Shown here: in pieces, positions 19,529 through 19,611 of the stretch
Layout: each line of letters starts with the position of its first letter
Numbering within the stretch: the first letter of the stretch is position 1
Origin: DATDAH01 sp036525535
Lineage (GTDB): Bacteria; Actinomycetota; Acidimicrobiia; Acidimicrobiales; DATDAH01
Assembly: GCA_036525535.1 (NCBI GenBank)
Contig: DATDAH010000075.1
Span: 1 to 19,611 of the forward strand
DNA: 19,611 nt
Direction of reading: 5' to 3'
Program-made: the position numbers and the translations under genes
The notes under the pieces: model-generated
What the model was told of the DNA's origin: nothing
Seen by the model: the letters and a program-made list of their open reading frames with translations, nothing else
Database searches by the model: none

Positions 19529-19611
19529 GTGCTGTACTACGAGGACCTGCCGCAGGGATTCGTCTTGGCCGTCGAGGCGTCGTACCTGATCACCGAGGAC
19601 GAGATCCGCGA
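19529..19611 (+). CDS. Second MaoC-like dehydratase, partial (cut by the window end)
   Basis: A GTG at 19529, four bases after the upstream stop, opens a frame that runs off the window after 27 codons. MLYYEDLPQGFVLAVEASYL followed by ITEDEIR aligns with the start of the preceding protein (MRWFEELTPG ... YLVTEDEI) and with MaoC-like hydratases in general. It is most likely a tandem paralogue and the partner subunit. No separate ribosome site is visible, so translational coupling is likely. Confidence 0.75.
   Translation, partial: MLYYEDLPQGFVLAVEASYLITEDEIR

Overview
The window is about 19.6 kb of high-GC actinobacterial chromosome with very strong G/C bias at third codon positions. The gene content suggests a free-living, non-Streptomyces actinobacterium, possibly an Acidimicrobiia-type lineage: a crotonyl-CoA carboxylase/reductase, a deazaflavin (F420)-type nitroreductase, a LigC-type ATP-dependent ligase, a DivIVA-domain protein, and several TANNNT hexamers 6-8 bases before start codons, as in leaderless genes. 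The exact taxon is inference. I see no phage, transposon, CRISPR array or biosynthetic island.

Layout. (1) 1-2640: a cut-off DivIVA-domain gene on the minus strand, divergent from a tight three-gene plus operon: crotonyl-CoA carboxylase/reductase, methylmalonyl/ethylmalonyl-CoA epimerase and a carboxymuconolactone-decarboxylase-family protein. (2) 2640-4400: a small lysine-rich protein, the frameshifted tail of a dead carotenoid oxygenase gene, a PPOX-fold flavoprotein and a maltose-acetyltransferase-like enzyme. (3) 4400-8603: a stand-alone 5'-3' exonuclease facing an ATP-dependent DNA ligase; the ligase is back-to-back with an ACT-domain malic enzyme followed by a HAD hydrolase. (4) 8660-8831: tRNA-Asp and tRNA-Phe on the minus strand. 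(5) 8871-11141: a SnoaL-like protein, a deazaflavin-dependent nitroreductase and a PLP-dependent decarboxylase. (6) 11247-14772: a lipoprotein zinc metallopeptidase, then an OmpR/EnvZ-type two-component pair preceded by helically phased direct repeats. (7) 14802-16529, minus strand: an aminoglycoside-phosphotransferase-like gene that runs out of frame into the C-terminal half of a GNAT acetyltransferase, and a small lipoprotein. (8) 16729-19611: a DHFR/RibD-like reductase, a possible small ORF, a KynB-type cyclase-family hydrolase, a structured 400-base non-coding stretch and two tandem MaoC-like hydratases, the second cut by the window end.

How the genes fit together. The ccr-epimerase pair fits the ethylmalonyl-CoA route or the supply of ethylmalonyl/methylmalonyl-CoA. 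The exonuclease and ligase are plausible DNA-repair partners. The peptidase, regulator and kinase share one strand, and the repeats just upstream of the regulator suggest autoregulation. Most other genes are single metabolic or accessory genes packed with minimal gaps.

I found no convincing new multi-gene system. The most informative unusual items are two gene-decay scars (the carotenoid oxygenase tail and the kinase/GNAT junction), the leaderless-type promoters, the phased repeats before the response regulator and the structured non-coding region before the MaoC genes.
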